From contig JAYENK010000014.1 in the NCBI GenBank assembly GCA_034722035.1, positions 1 through 54,105 on the forward strand: a DNA stretch of 54,105 nt. Reading direction: 5' to 3'. The notes under the pieces were generated by a model. It worked only from the letters and a program-made list of their open reading frames with translations. It did no database searches and was not told the DNA's origin. Of the stretch, positions 33,185 to 41,297 are shown in pieces (the stretch's first letter is position 1; each line of letters opens with the position of its first letter). The position numbers were made by a program, and so were the translations under genes. Source of the DNA: JAYENK01 sp034722035 (lineage in GTDB: Bacteria; Patescibacteriota; Patescibacteriia; Patescibacteriales; UBA12075).

Positions 33185-35026
33185 ATGAATGGAATAAAAA
33201 AAATTGTTGACTTGAGATACTCTTCTCAAGTAATTATAACTTCTATTGTCGCTATTTTAATGGTTGCGGGTATAACTGGCGCAACAACAATCGGCACAAA
33301 CATTTCAACTGACGGCAGTTTGACCGTTACAGGCACAACTACTATTGATAGTGGTCTTTTTTATGTTGATGTTACTAATGATAAGGTTGGAATAGGTTTA
33401 ACAAATCCAGATTCACAGCTTCATGTATATGATGCAAATGGTGGAATGATTGAGGTTTCAGATGGTGGTTCAGTTAGGGTAAAAATTAGTGCTACCTCAA
33501 CAGGTGGATACATTGGAACTAGTAATAATAATTCTTTTGGGATTAGAACAAATAATATTGATCAGATTTTTATTTTGGATACAACAGGAGGAAGTAATGC
33601 AAAGGTTGGGATTGGAACTACTACTCCCACAGCTAAGTTAACTATTCAAGGTGCCTCAGGTCAATCAATATTAAACATAGCATCCTCGTCTGGGTCTTCA
33701 ATTTTAAGTATCAATCAAAATGGCTATGTGGGAATAAACAGTCCATCGCCAATTTATCAGTTCCATGTTAATGGAGGGAATTATAATGCTATAGTTGGAT
33801 CAACTGATGGTGTAGGTTATTCGGGTGTAGTTGGATATGGTAACGATGGTCCAGGTGTTCATGGGCAGAGTGGTGGTTCAAGTGGAACTGGTGTTTCGGG
33901 TCAAGGACAAACGGGAGTGCATGGAGTTGGACCGAATGATGACTCTATCGGGGTCAGAGGAGTCAGCCATGGAGTAAATGGGATTGGTGGTAAATTTGAG
34001 GCTTCTTCTGGTTATGCCTTGATTACCACTGATGGTAATGTTGGAATTGGAACGGCTACTCCTCAATACATACTAGACGTTAATGGAGATGTGAATATTG
34101 CCAGTGGTAGCACATATAAAATAAATGGACAGACAGTTCTTTCAGCATCTTCGCAATTAGGTAATGTATATTTAGGAAGAAATGTTGGGGTGTCAAATAC
34201 CACTGGTTCGGAAAATGTTTTTATTGGCAATGATTCAGGGGAGTTAAATACAACAGGGTATAGAAATACATATTTAGGATCAGAGGCAGGTGATGCTAAT
34301 ACTACTGGCAGAGATAATGTTTTTGTTGGCAGTGCTTCAGCTAAGTCAAATGATATAGGTTATCAGAATGTTTTTGTTGGGAAATCATCAGGTGAATTAA
34401 GTGGGTCGTCTAATAATAATATATTTTTGGGTTATATGGCTGGATATAATGAAACAAGTTCAAATAGACTGTATATTACAAATTCAAACACTTCAGCAAC
34501 TTCAACGTTAATTTACGGTGAATTTGATAACAATATTTTATCCTTTAATGCGAATGTTGGGATTGGCACGACATCACCTCAAACCGATTTGCATGTTTTT
34601 GATGATCAGGCAAATGCTCAAATAACGATTGAAGGCTATAATCCAATGTTGAGATTTACCGATACCTTAGCAAGTGTTGGAGATAAAAATTGGGCCCTGT
34701 ATGGCTATAGAGATACATTCAGAGGAGTATTGAACTCGGATGATTGGTCTGGTGGAGATACTACCTGGCTAGAAGTAGTTAGAAATGGTGAATCTGATGT
34801 GACAAGCGTCAATTTTCCGAATGGAAATGTTGGAATAGGCACTACAACACCAGATGCTAATTTGCAGGTTTACGGTGGTGATAGCGCTACAAGCACATTG
34901 GAGGTTGGCGGAAGTTTAAGTAGTAGTGGCGCTTGTATAAAATTAAGAGACAGTGATGGCGCTGGCTGGAGTTACTGCACAATTTTAGACGGCACACTTT
35001 CATGCTCACAAGCATCATGCGAATAA
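33185..35026 (+). CDS. Secreted adhesin-like repeat protein (VGIGTTTP and YadA-like head repeats)
   Basis: 613 residues. An N-terminal membrane/signal segment (about 16-36) is followed by repeated VGIGTTTPTAKLTI-type units, each a short beta-hairpin. A block of glycine-rich turns follows (VGYGNDGPGVHGQ, SGTGVSGQGQTGVHGV), then a run of NTTGSENVFIGNDSGE / NTTGYRNTYLGSEAG / NTTGRDNVFVGSAS repeats like trimeric-autotransporter heads. The C-terminal module (ACIKLRDSDGAGWSYCTILD, paired Cys) ends in CSQASCE. It is probably displayed on the cell surface as a fibre. Its promoter has a G9 tract. The next gene follows after 19 nt. Confidence 0.82.
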   Translation: MNGIKKIVDLRYSSQVIITSIVAILMVAGITGATTIGTNISTDGSLTVTGTTTIDSGLFYVDVTNDKVGIGLTNPDSQLHVYDANGGMIEVSDGGSVRVKISATSTGGYIGTSNNNSFGIRTNNIDQIFILDTTGGSNAKVGIGTTTPTAKLTIQGASGQSILNIASSSGSSILSINQNGYVGINSPSPIYQFHVNGGNYNAIVGSTDGVGYSGVVGYGNDGPGVHGQSGGSSGTGVSGQGQTGVHGVGPNDDSIGVRGVSHGVNGIGGKFEASSGYALITTDGNVGIGTATPQYILDVNGDVNIASGSTYKINGQTVLSASSQLGNVYLGRNVGVSNTTGSENVFIGNDSGELNTTGYRNTYLGSEAGDANTTGRDNVFVGSASAKSNDIGYQNVFVGKSSGELSGSSNNNIFLGYMAGYNETSSNRLYITNSNTSATSTLIYGEFDNNILSFNANVGIGTTSPQTDLHVFDDQANAQITIEGYNPMLRFTDTLASVGDKNWALYGYRDTFRGVLNSDDWSGGDTTWLEVVRNGESDVTSVNFPNGNVGIGTTTPDANLQVYGGDSATSTLEVGGSLSSSGACIKLRDSDGAGWSYCTILDGTLSCSQASCE

Positions 35027-35045
35027 TTATTTTTTAATATTTCCT

Positions 35046-36827
35046 ATGAAATTATATAAAACTTTTTTTCTATTATTTATATTTATTGCTTTGCCAGTAG
35101 TTGCAGCCACAAACGATTTGATTTTCAGTGAAGATATAACTGTTTCAGGCATCACTCTAGGCTCAGGCACAACTAACATGACTGTGTTTGCCAGTTCCTC
35201 TGCTGAAAGTTTTGATATAGCCAGCGGGGTATTTACGATAACCAATCCTGGGAGTTCGTTTAATGCTGGCTCTGCTAATGCTAGCGTGGGAATTATTATA
35301 ATATTAAAAAGTGGAGCAATGGAGAGTTGCACTGCTAATACTGTACCAGGAACTAGTTCAACAACACTACCAACAGCTAGTGGAGTTTATACAATAAGAC
35401 CGTTAGAGGCTACTAGTTGTAGCGGCTTATGTTCTTCTCTTACAGGTGCGGCAACATATAATGCCTACCCAACTTGCGGAGCGTCGACATGCAGTTCCGG
35501 ATACACCCTCTCAGGATCAGGTTCTAGCGCCACTTGTAGTGTGCAATCATCTGGAGGCGGAGGTGGTGGAAGTTATATTCCTCCATCAACCACAGCTGAT
35601 CAAGATGAAAATATTTCAACTATTCAATCATTTGTGACTTCTTCAGATGGAACTAGTCTTTCAAGCGAGACAAAAACAACTAAATCAGATAGTGGTGTTG
35701 TAGAAAAAGTTGAAATTGAAACAACAATTACCGCCTCAGAGGATGTGGCAGATACTCAGACCGTTAAGCTGGATTCGAGCGAAACCGCAGATGTAAAAGA
35801 AATAAAACTAGAAATGGAAAAAGAGATTATAAAAGAAATCATTGGCACTTCAACAAATAAAGAAATAAAAGTAAATATTATTAGCCAAGAAGCTACAACT
35901 GTTCAAAAAAATATTACCGCAAGGGGTGGTAAATTTTTGCTTGGATATGATATCTTTAGCATTGATATACAGACAGGCAAGAATAAAATAAATAAGTTTG
36001 TAAATCCACTAAAATTAACATTTGATATTAGCAATATTGCTGATAAATCTGATTTGAAAATATATTATTTTGACGAGTTAACTAATAAATGGGAAATAGC
36101 AGGAAATGGCGGAGTGATTGCAGGAGATAATATTATTGTGGAAGTATACCATCTAACTGATTTTAGTTTGATGAAAGACGTGGAAGAAGATATTGAAGTA
36201 GACGTAAATGAATTTATTGATAGAGAGAAGCAAATGCTACAAATTGAAGATGATGCAAATGCTGTGTTTATAAGTGGAATTGATTTGAATACAATACTTA
36301 TTCATAATAATGTAGAAAAAGATACAGAAATGCAATCAAAGGGTATGAATAAATATATTCCAGAGTTAAAAGAAAATATTTCAGGACTTACTATGAATAA
36401 TATTTATGCCATAAATAATTTTATTATGTATGGATCTATTACAACCGAAAAGCTGGGAGCGGGCGAGAGAGCGGGGGTTGTTAATTCTTATAAAAAAGCA
36501 TTTGGCAAATTGCCACTTACCAAAGAAGAGTGGAAAGATTGCATAGCTATTGGAAATGGCCGCTGGCCTAGAGAAACTAGCACAACAGCTGAAGCAACAG
36601 CAAGCGAAGAATTTAAGAAAATATATTTGCGCGATGCAAACATGGATAATCCGAATGACAACGCCGCAGTAACAATAATTTCATATGGACTTCGTCCATC
36701 TGACAGAAATACAGAATCAGAAAGAGCAGGTATTAATATTTTTAAGGGAATATATAAATATAATCCTACGTTAGCATTAGATTGGGATATTGTGAGGGCG
36801 ATTAGTTATTCAGGGGCGACTAGGTAG
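35046..36827 (+). CDS. Secreted multi-domain protein with a shared CPR C-terminal module
   Basis: 593 residues. A signal peptide (KLYKTFFLLFIFIALPVVAA) comes first, then a beta-rich domain and a Cys-rich segment (CSGLCSSLTGAATYNAYPTC). A GGGGGSYIPPS linker leads to a charged beta-region (about 180-390). A helical C-terminal module follows (about 465-593) with LGAGERAGVVNSYKKAFGKLP, EEWKDCIAIGNGRWP, NPNDNAAVTIISYGLRPSDR and WDIVRAISYSGATR. From memory this C-terminal module recurs on many unrelated secreted CPR proteins, so it may be an anchoring or sorting domain. That role is not established. Confidence 0.8.
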   Translation: MKLYKTFFLLFIFIALPVVAATNDLIFSEDITVSGITLGSGTTNMTVFASSSAESFDIASGVFTITNPGSSFNAGSANASVGIIIILKSGAMESCTANTVPGTSSTTLPTASGVYTIRPLEATSCSGLCSSLTGAATYNAYPTCGASTCSSGYTLSGSGSSATCSVQSSGGGGGGSYIPPSTTADQDENISTIQSFVTSSDGTSLSSETKTTKSDSGVVEKVEIETTITASEDVADTQTVKLDSSETADVKEIKLEMEKEIIKEIIGTSTNKEIKVNIISQEATTVQKNITARGGKFLLGYDIFSIDIQTGKNKINKFVNPLKLTFDISNIADKSDLKIYYFDELTNKWEIAGNGGVIAGDNIIVEVYHLTDFSLMKDVEEDIEVDVNEFIDREKQMLQIEDDANAVFISGIDLNTILIHNNVEKDTEMQSKGMNKYIPELKENISGLTMNNIYAINNFIMYGSITTEKLGAGERAGVVNSYKKAFGKLPLTKEEWKDCIAIGNGRWPRETSTTAEATASEEFKKIYLRDANMDNPNDNAAVTIISYGLRPSDRNTESERAGINIFKGIYKYNPTLALDWDIVRAISYSGATR

Positions 36828-36857
36828 AATTTATTTTTGAGAAATTTTTTTATATTG

Positions 36858-36930
36858 TGCTCCCAGATGGAATTGAACCATCGACCCCCACGTTATAAGC
36901 GTGGTGCTCTAACCCCTGAGCTATGGGAGC
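36858..36930 (-). tRNA. tRNA-Ile (TAT)
   Basis: Minus-strand cloverleaf. The acceptor GCTCCCA pairs with TGGGAGC and the discriminator is A. The D arm is GCTC-AGGGGTTA-GAGC. The anticodon arm CCACG-CTTATAA-CGTGG gives anticodon TAT (codon AUA). Most bacteria read AUA with a lysidine-modified CAT anticodon instead, so this is an uncommon choice. Confidence 0.93.
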
Positions 36931-36977
36931 TGACGAATATTATAATAGCAAGATAATCAAAAAAACTCAATATTTAT

Positions 36978-37021
36978 AAAATAGCACATTCTATGGAATA
37001 TTCTATAGAATGTGCTATTTT
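36978..37021. terminator. Perfect hairpin between tRNA-Ile and the DHH gene
   Basis: AAAATAGCACATTCTAT pairs with ATAGAATGTGCTATTTT over 17 bp around GGAATATTCT. A- and T-tract ends would serve both strands. It most likely terminates the DHH phosphoesterase gene, which runs leftward into it. Confidence 0.75.
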
Positions 37022-37033
37022 ATAATAAATTTT

Positions 37034-38182
37034 TTATATTGATAATTTATTTAACTCAAGTTTAATTTTTTCGATTATTTCTTTTTCAGAATTATTAATA
37101 CCTTGTTTTATTTTAATTTTAGCTAATTGTTTGGTTCCGCCGGGCTTATATTCCTTTACCAGATTAAGCGAATTTACGGTTTTGGTAGAGTAGATTAAAA
37201 TTTCAGATTCTTTGTTTTTTTTCCTAGTTGTTTCGTAGATAAGAACAATGATTTTGGCATCAGGAATATTTATCATGAGTTCGTCAATAACATCGTTTAG
37301 ATCATTTTTGTCGGTGTTGGTTTTTTGAAAATCAGTTTCAGCCAGCACACTCCAGATCAATTTATTATTCATTTCACTTTTGAGGCGGGCCAAGATTCGC
37401 CCCCAGAGCTTAAGAATATTGATTGAGCGGGAGCGATAGAGTCGATTAACGATTTCTTGCCGGCGTCCACCTATTGCAACCAGCTGAGAAGAGGCGGAAA
37501 GCGCTTGCGGAGTAACATTTTGCGTTTTAAAGCTTCTGGTTTTGGAAATAATACCGGCAAGCAGGCAAGTGGCAATGTCTTCGTCAATTAAATCACGGGA
37601 GATGTTGGTAAACAAATTGAATAATATTTCCGCGCTGGAAACAGCCGTGAGCTCAATTAGATTGATTTGTCCGTAGCTTTCGTTATTGGGATGATGATCG
37701 ATATTAATCAATGGCACCTGGTAAAAGAATTCAGTGTCATTGTCGTAAATTGCGCCCAGAGCTTCTAAGTCCGGCGTATCAATCGTGATGATCAGATTAT
37801 ATTTAAATTCGCCGGAATGGGTTTTAACGTCGTCGGAACTAAAGAAGCCTCCTTTGGGGGAAATAATAAAATTTAATTTGTCGTTTTTTATTTTGTATTT
37901 AATTTGTCTGACCTGTGTATTTGTTATATCCACTGAAACAATAAATTTGCGCAGGTTATTCAATGAATTTTGAATCAAGTCAAAACTTGGTAAGAAATTA
38001 TAGCTCGTGCTTTCATCAAAACATTCGGCCGCGATAGTGGCGTTTTTGTCCATTTTTTTTAGAAGCAAATAAAAAGCCAAAGAAGACGCAATCGCGTCCC
38101 CATTCCAGGTTTTTTTGAAAGTGATTAAAATATTATTCGCTTTTTTAATTTGTTTTAAAATTTGCTGATCTAGGTTTAACAT
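37034..38182 (-). CDS. DHH-family phosphoesterase with degenerate motif I (NrnA-like)
   Basis: 382 residues. Motif II/III regions are visible: LIITIDTPDLEALGAIYDND and INIDHHPNNESYG (the DHH). A DHHA1-like C-terminal domain (about 260-382) follows with a Gly-rich loop, YKPGGTKQLAKIK. Motif I, normally H-x-x-P-D-G-D-A, is FKKTWNGDAIASS here: the histidine and first aspartate are gone but GDA remains. The fold is that of NrnA, which degrades nano-RNA and pAp using two metals. Loss of motif I residues may mean altered chemistry or a binding-only role. Promoter at 38191-38219. Confidence 0.82.
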   Translation of the reverse strand: MLNLDQQILKQIKKANNILITFKKTWNGDAIASSLAFYLLLKKMDKNATIAAECFDESTSYNFLPSFDLIQNSLNNLRKFIVSVDITNTQVRQIKYKIKNDKLNFIISPKGGFFSSDDVKTHSGEFKYNLIITIDTPDLEALGAIYDNDTEFFYQVPLINIDHHPNNESYGQINLIELTAVSSAEILFNLFTNISRDLIDEDIATCLLAGIISKTRSFKTQNVTPQALSASSQLVAIGGRRQEIVNRLYRSRSINILKLWGRILARLKSEMNNKLIWSVLAETDFQKTNTDKNDLNDVIDELMINIPDAKIIVLIYETTRKKNKESEILIYSTKTVNSLNLVKEYKPGGTKQLAKIKIKQGINNSEKEIIEKIKLELNKLSI

Positions 38183-38190
38183 AATTACTC

Positions 38191-38219
38191 AATATATATT
38201 AATAATGTACTAGTGTCAA
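38191..38219 (-). promoter_or_regulatory. Promoter of the DHH phosphoesterase gene
   Basis: Minus-strand TTGACA (38214-38219), 17-nt spacer, TATATT (38191-38196); the ATG follows within about 10 nt, so the mRNA would be nearly leaderless. Confidence 0.6.
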
Positions 38220-38317
38220 GGATAAAATGCAATATATGACAGTAAAAAGTTTTCTTGCCAAAATTAGCTAATAATGATAATGTTTTAGCAGAATAAGTTT
38301 AGAATTAGGATAAAAAA

Positions 38318-39259
38318 ATGATTAATAATTTGTCGAATATTAGTAAAAAGGAGGCGAGTATTTTAAAAACACTCGTCTTTTTTGATATGTTTGATTTTCC
38401 TCTTACTGCTTTTGAGTTGTGGCAATATTCATGTATAGAGTGTGATTTAGGTGAATTAATCGCTGTTTTGGATAATTCAGAGTATTTAAAAAGGAAGATA
38501 AGCGTAAAAAATATTTTTTATTGTCTAAGGGATCGAGAAGAAATAATTTCGATTCGTTTGGCGCGTTATCATTCAAGCGCGCGCAAATTTAAAAAAGCCA
38601 AGAGTTTTATTTATTTATTTCGTTTGTTTCCCTGGATAGAAATGATCGCTATGGCAAATGTAATCGGAGCAGACAATTTGCGTGATGAGAGCGATATCGA
38701 TTTGTTTATAATTACTTCATCAAAGCGAATCTGGATTACACGATTTTTTTGCATTTTGATTACAAAATTATTTAATGCCAGACCGAAGCCGGGCAAGAAG
38801 AGGGATAAGATTTGTTTAAGTTTTTATGTTGCTCGTGACGGCTTAAATTTAAAAAATTTGATGCTTGCGGATGATGTTTATTTTAAACATTGGTTAATAT
38901 CACTGATGCCGTTACTGGATAGAAAAAATACTTATAAAAAATTTATTAAGAAAAATTTTTGGATCAAAAAAGATTTTCCGAACTGGGAAGAGGTGAAAAC
39001 AGTTGAGAATAGGAAAATAAAAAATATAAAAAATATTATATATTTAGAGATATTTGATTTGTTTTTTGGTGGGCTTGATCAAACGGTAAAAAAATTGCAA
39101 CTAAAATTGTTAGCGCCGGAATTAAAAAAGAAATTAAATAAAGACACCAGCGTTGTTATGAGTGACCAAGTTTTAAAAATGTATTCAAATGACAGGAGAG
39201 AAAGTTATAAAAAAAGATATAACAATAAGTTGAAAGTTTATAAAGTTGAAAGTTTATAA
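38318..39259 (+). CDS. Nucleotidyltransferase-fold protein
   Basis: 313 residues. After a helical, winged-helix-like N-terminus (ASILKTLVFFDMFDFPLTAFELWQ), it has VIGADNLRDESDIDLFIIT (about 117-135). This is the GS/GAD..R..SDIDL signature of minimal nucleotidyltransferases. Long helices and a basic C-terminus follow. I cannot assign a substrate. It precedes the O-antigen-ligase-like gene by 7 nt, so they form one operon. Confidence 0.75.
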   Translation: MINNLSNISKKEASILKTLVFFDMFDFPLTAFELWQYSCIECDLGELIAVLDNSEYLKRKISVKNIFYCLRDREEIISIRLARYHSSARKFKKAKSFIYLFRLFPWIEMIAMANVIGADNLRDESDIDLFIITSSKRIWITRFFCILITKLFNARPKPGKKRDKICLSFYVARDGLNLKNLMLADDVYFKHWLISLMPLLDRKNTYKKFIKKNFWIKKDFPNWEEVKTVENRKIKNIKNIIYLEIFDLFFGGLDQTVKKLQLKLLAPELKKKLNKDTSVVMSDQVLKMYSNDRRESYKKRYNNKLKVYKVESL

Positions 39260-39266
39260 AGATTGC

Positions 39267-40574
39267 ATGAAAGATAATATAAAAAAAATTATAGAATATG
39301 GTATATATCTTCTTGTATTTATTTTGCCCTTGCAGACGCGTTGGATTTTTTCCCCTGGAGAGTTTAATGGCGGTTACAGCGAATACTTTACCTATAGTTT
39401 ATATGGTTTTGATATTTTGTTGTTTATTTTGATTGGCTTAGAGGGCACAAGTATTATAATAAATAAAAAAGACAAGACAATCAAAGCACCGGTATTGTGG
39501 ATTTTATTGGGAATATTTGAGTTTATTTGTTTTATTTCGATTTTTTTCGCGCTTGATCGTACTTTGGCTGTTTTTGTTTATGTTCGACTTCTTTTTGTTT
39601 TTGGTTTTTTCTTTGTGATTATCAAAAGCAAGTATGATAAAAATAAAATATTTTTGAGTTTTATCGCCAGTGCTTTTTTTCAATCATTATTTGTTGTTTG
39701 GCAATTTGTTACTCAGTCCGGTTTTGCGAATAAATGGCTGGGTCTAGCTAAGCATGATCCGGCCGAGCTTGGTGTGTCTGTTGTAGAAGCTGTGGGCGCT
39801 AGCGGACACTCTGAGCGTTGGCTCCGTGCTTATGGCTCGCTTGATCATCCTAATATGCTGGGTGGATTCTTAGCACTTGCCTTAATTTTGATAATGTTTT
39901 ATCGGATAAAACAAAACAAGAAAGTTCATTTATTTTTTATTTTTGCTTATGTTGTAATCGGATTTGCTTTGGTTTTTTCTTTTTCTCGTTCGGCCTGGCT
40001 TGGTCTTCTACTTGGCCTCTTGATAATTGCGTTAATTTCGATTAAGCGCCGAGCCTTGCAAGCGCAGAAAATTATTGCTCAATCGATTCTGATGATTAGT
40101 GTGATATTTTTTGCCTTATTTTTAATCTATCCGAATCTTTTTATGACAAGAGTTAGCGCGGACAGTCGTTTGGAAAATATTTCAAAAGAGGAGCGAATAA
40201 GCGCGATTGATACGGCGCAGAAAATTAGTCAAGAATATTCCGCCATTGGCACCGGTATTGGTAACTATACCAAGGCTCAGGCGGAAATAAAGAAATTACA
40301 GTATTCTTATAAATTGCAGCCAGTGCATAATGTTTTTTTATTGATAAGAAGTGAGACCGGGATATTTGGAATTTTGGTATTTTTAGTAATTTTGCTCTAT
40401 TATTTACAAATTATTATCAAATCAAAGGAAAATATATATTTGATTGGGGGATTTATATTAATTTTGATTATATTTATGTTTGACCATTGGCTTTGGTCAT
40501 TGCATTTTGGGCTCATGTTATTAGCTTTTATTAGTGGAGGAGTAATAAAATTAATTTATAGTAAAGAATTTTAA
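39267..40574 (+). CDS. O-antigen ligase/Wzy-like polytopic membrane protein
   Basis: 435 residues from ATG 39267. An in-frame TTG at 39246 inside the upstream gene would add seven. About ten membrane helices are interrupted by a large extracytoplasmic loop containing YGSLDHPNMLGGFLALAL and later GTGIGNYTKAQAEI and LQPVHNVFLLI. The HPN and HN residues in these positions are typical of the Wzy_C family, which joins lipid-linked glycans to an acceptor. The polysaccharide is unknown, but it could link to surface glycans made elsewhere in the genome. Confidence 0.83.
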   Translation: MKDNIKKIIEYGIYLLVFILPLQTRWIFSPGEFNGGYSEYFTYSLYGFDILLFILIGLEGTSIIINKKDKTIKAPVLWILLGIFEFICFISIFFALDRTLAVFVYVRLLFVFGFFFVIIKSKYDKNKIFLSFIASAFFQSLFVVWQFVTQSGFANKWLGLAKHDPAELGVSVVEAVGASGHSERWLRAYGSLDHPNMLGGFLALALILIMFYRIKQNKKVHLFFIFAYVVIGFALVFSFSRSAWLGLLLGLLIIALISIKRRALQAQKIIAQSILMISVIFFALFLIYPNLFMTRVSADSRLENISKEERISAIDTAQKISQEYSAIGTGIGNYTKAQAEIKKLQYSYKLQPVHNVFLLIRSETGIFGILVFLVILLYYLQIIIKSKENIYLIGGFILILIIFMFDHWLWSLHFGLMLLAFISGGVIKLIYSKEF

Positions 40575-40589
40575 GCTTGGTTTATAATT

Positions 40590-40663
40590 ATTCGCATGTG
40601 CCCTATTTAGCTTGTCCTGAGCGGAGCCGAAGGATAGAGGGGCTCACGCGAAGCGTGATAACA
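40590..40663 (+). repeat. Structured repeat ATTCGYATGT...GATAACA, copy 3, interrupted by a second repeat
   Basis: ATTCGCATGT-GCCCTATTTA, then an interruption, then GAGGGGCTCACGC-GAA-GCGTGATAACA. The second hairpin is TCACGC-GAA-GCGTGA. The interruption (about 40610-40636) contains the dispersed CCTTCGGC...GCTCAGGACA repeat in reverse orientation, placed in the loop of the first hairpin. Confidence 0.78.
40613..40635 (-). repeat. Dispersed repeat, noncoding copy
   Basis: On the minus strand ATCCTTCGGC, TCC, GCTCAGGACA. It has the same blocks as the copy inside yebC at 9962-9984. Confidence 0.75.
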
Positions 40664-40724
40664 CTAATATTGCAAAAAATTTTACTCTTTTTGTGACAAT
40701 AAAGTAATATAATTAATTTTAATA

Positions 40725-40800
40725 TATTATAATATAATATAGATAATTATAATATAATATAGATAATTATAATATAATATAGATAATTATAATATAATAT
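40725..40800. repeat. AT-only 20-nt tandem repeat
   Basis: Three exact copies of AGATAATTATAATATAATAT (40741-40760, 40761-40780, 40781-40800) and part of a fourth before them. The only non-A/T base in each unit is one G. The sequence 40664-40862 holds no gene. Confidence 0.9.
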
Positions 40801-40862
40801 GATTAATAATAATAGTGTATTATAGTATTTAGTTAAATATAGAGAATTGTGGATAACAAAGC

Positions 40863-40892
40863 TTGACAATAGACGACAAAATAGTTTATAAT
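40863..40892 (+). promoter_or_regulatory. Promoter of the HTH / fibronectin-III operon
   Basis: Consensus TTGACA (40863-40868) and TATAAT (40887-40892), 18-nt spacer. The start near 40900 gives an unusually long leader of about 215 nt that contains a double hairpin and repeat copy 4. Confidence 0.7.
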
Positions 40893-40910
40893 TATAATAT
40901 CATCCCCATG

Positions 40911-40973
40911 ATGTAATCCGAAAAAATAGCCTCGACGTTCTATTCTTTGAGAATGTCGAGGTTTCGGCATTAC
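40911..40973 (+). ncRNA. Structured leader or small RNA
   Basis: Outer stem GTAATCCGAAA (40913-40923) against TTTCGGCATTAC (40962-40973) with one bulge. Inner stem CCTCGACGTTCT (40930-40941) against AGAATGTCGAGG (40950-40961), 12 bp with one wobble and an 8-nt loop. It directly follows the promoter. It could be an RNA element controlling the downstream HTH gene, or an independent small RNA. Confidence 0.5.
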
Positions 40974-41070
40974 TTTGCTTTAATTTATAATAAACAAAAA
41001 ATAAAAATTAAATTTTGCATCCCTTTTAACATTACATTGTCAGGACATGTGAATAGTTGGATAAATAATT

Positions 41071-41117
41071 ATTCGTATGTCCCACATTTGTAGTGTGGGT
41101 TGGCGAAGTCAATAACA
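41071..41117 (+). repeat. Structured repeat ATTCGYATGT...AATAACA, copy 4
   Basis: ATTCGTATGT, hairpin CCCACA/TGTGGG around TTTGTAG, hairpin TTGGC-GAA-GTCAA, then TAACA. It ends exactly where the GTG start of the HTH gene begins. Confidence 0.8.
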
Positions 41118-41294
41118 GTGTTTAGATCAGACGACATTTTAACCCCAAAGGAAGTCGCAAAGATGCTTAAAGTTAGCACGCGCACAGTTTACCGCTGGAT
41201 TGACAGTGGTGATCTTAAAGTTGCCCGGATCGGTCGCAAGACCTACCGGGTTTTTGAGTCTGATCTAAAAAAGTTTATTAGGAAGTTTATGTAG
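41118..41294 (+). CDS. Small helix-turn-helix DNA-binding protein (excisionase/MerR-like)
   Basis: 58 residues from GTG 41118: MFRSDDILTPKEVAKMLKVS, TRTVYRWIDSGDLKVARIGR, KTYRVFESDLKKFIRKFM. The pattern LTPKEVAKMLKVSxRTVYRWIxxGxLxxxRIGRxTYRV is the helix-turn-helix of the excisionase/HTH_17 group. A TTG at 41100 would add MAKSIT, but those codons are the second hairpin of repeat copy 4, so I prefer the GTG. It lies 3 nt before the fibronectin-III gene, which it may regulate. Confidence 0.8.
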   Translation: MFRSDDILTPKEVAKMLKVSTRTVYRWIDSGDLKVARIGRKTYRVFESDLKKFIRKFM

Positions 41295-41297
41295 TTT

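Noticed and set aside
33185..35026. A true trimeric autotransporter (YadA type)
   Set aside because: The head-like repeats are present but there is no C-terminal beta-barrel anchor, and a CPR cell is not expected to have an outer membrane of that kind.
40725..40800. Short tandem units that could be mistaken for a CRISPR array
   Set aside because: The units are adjacent 20-nt copies with no variable spacers and are almost entirely A and T, and no cas genes are nearby.
41100..41117. TTG start adding MAKSIT to the HTH protein
   Set aside because: Those bases form the second hairpin of the structured repeat, which is noncoding in the other copies.
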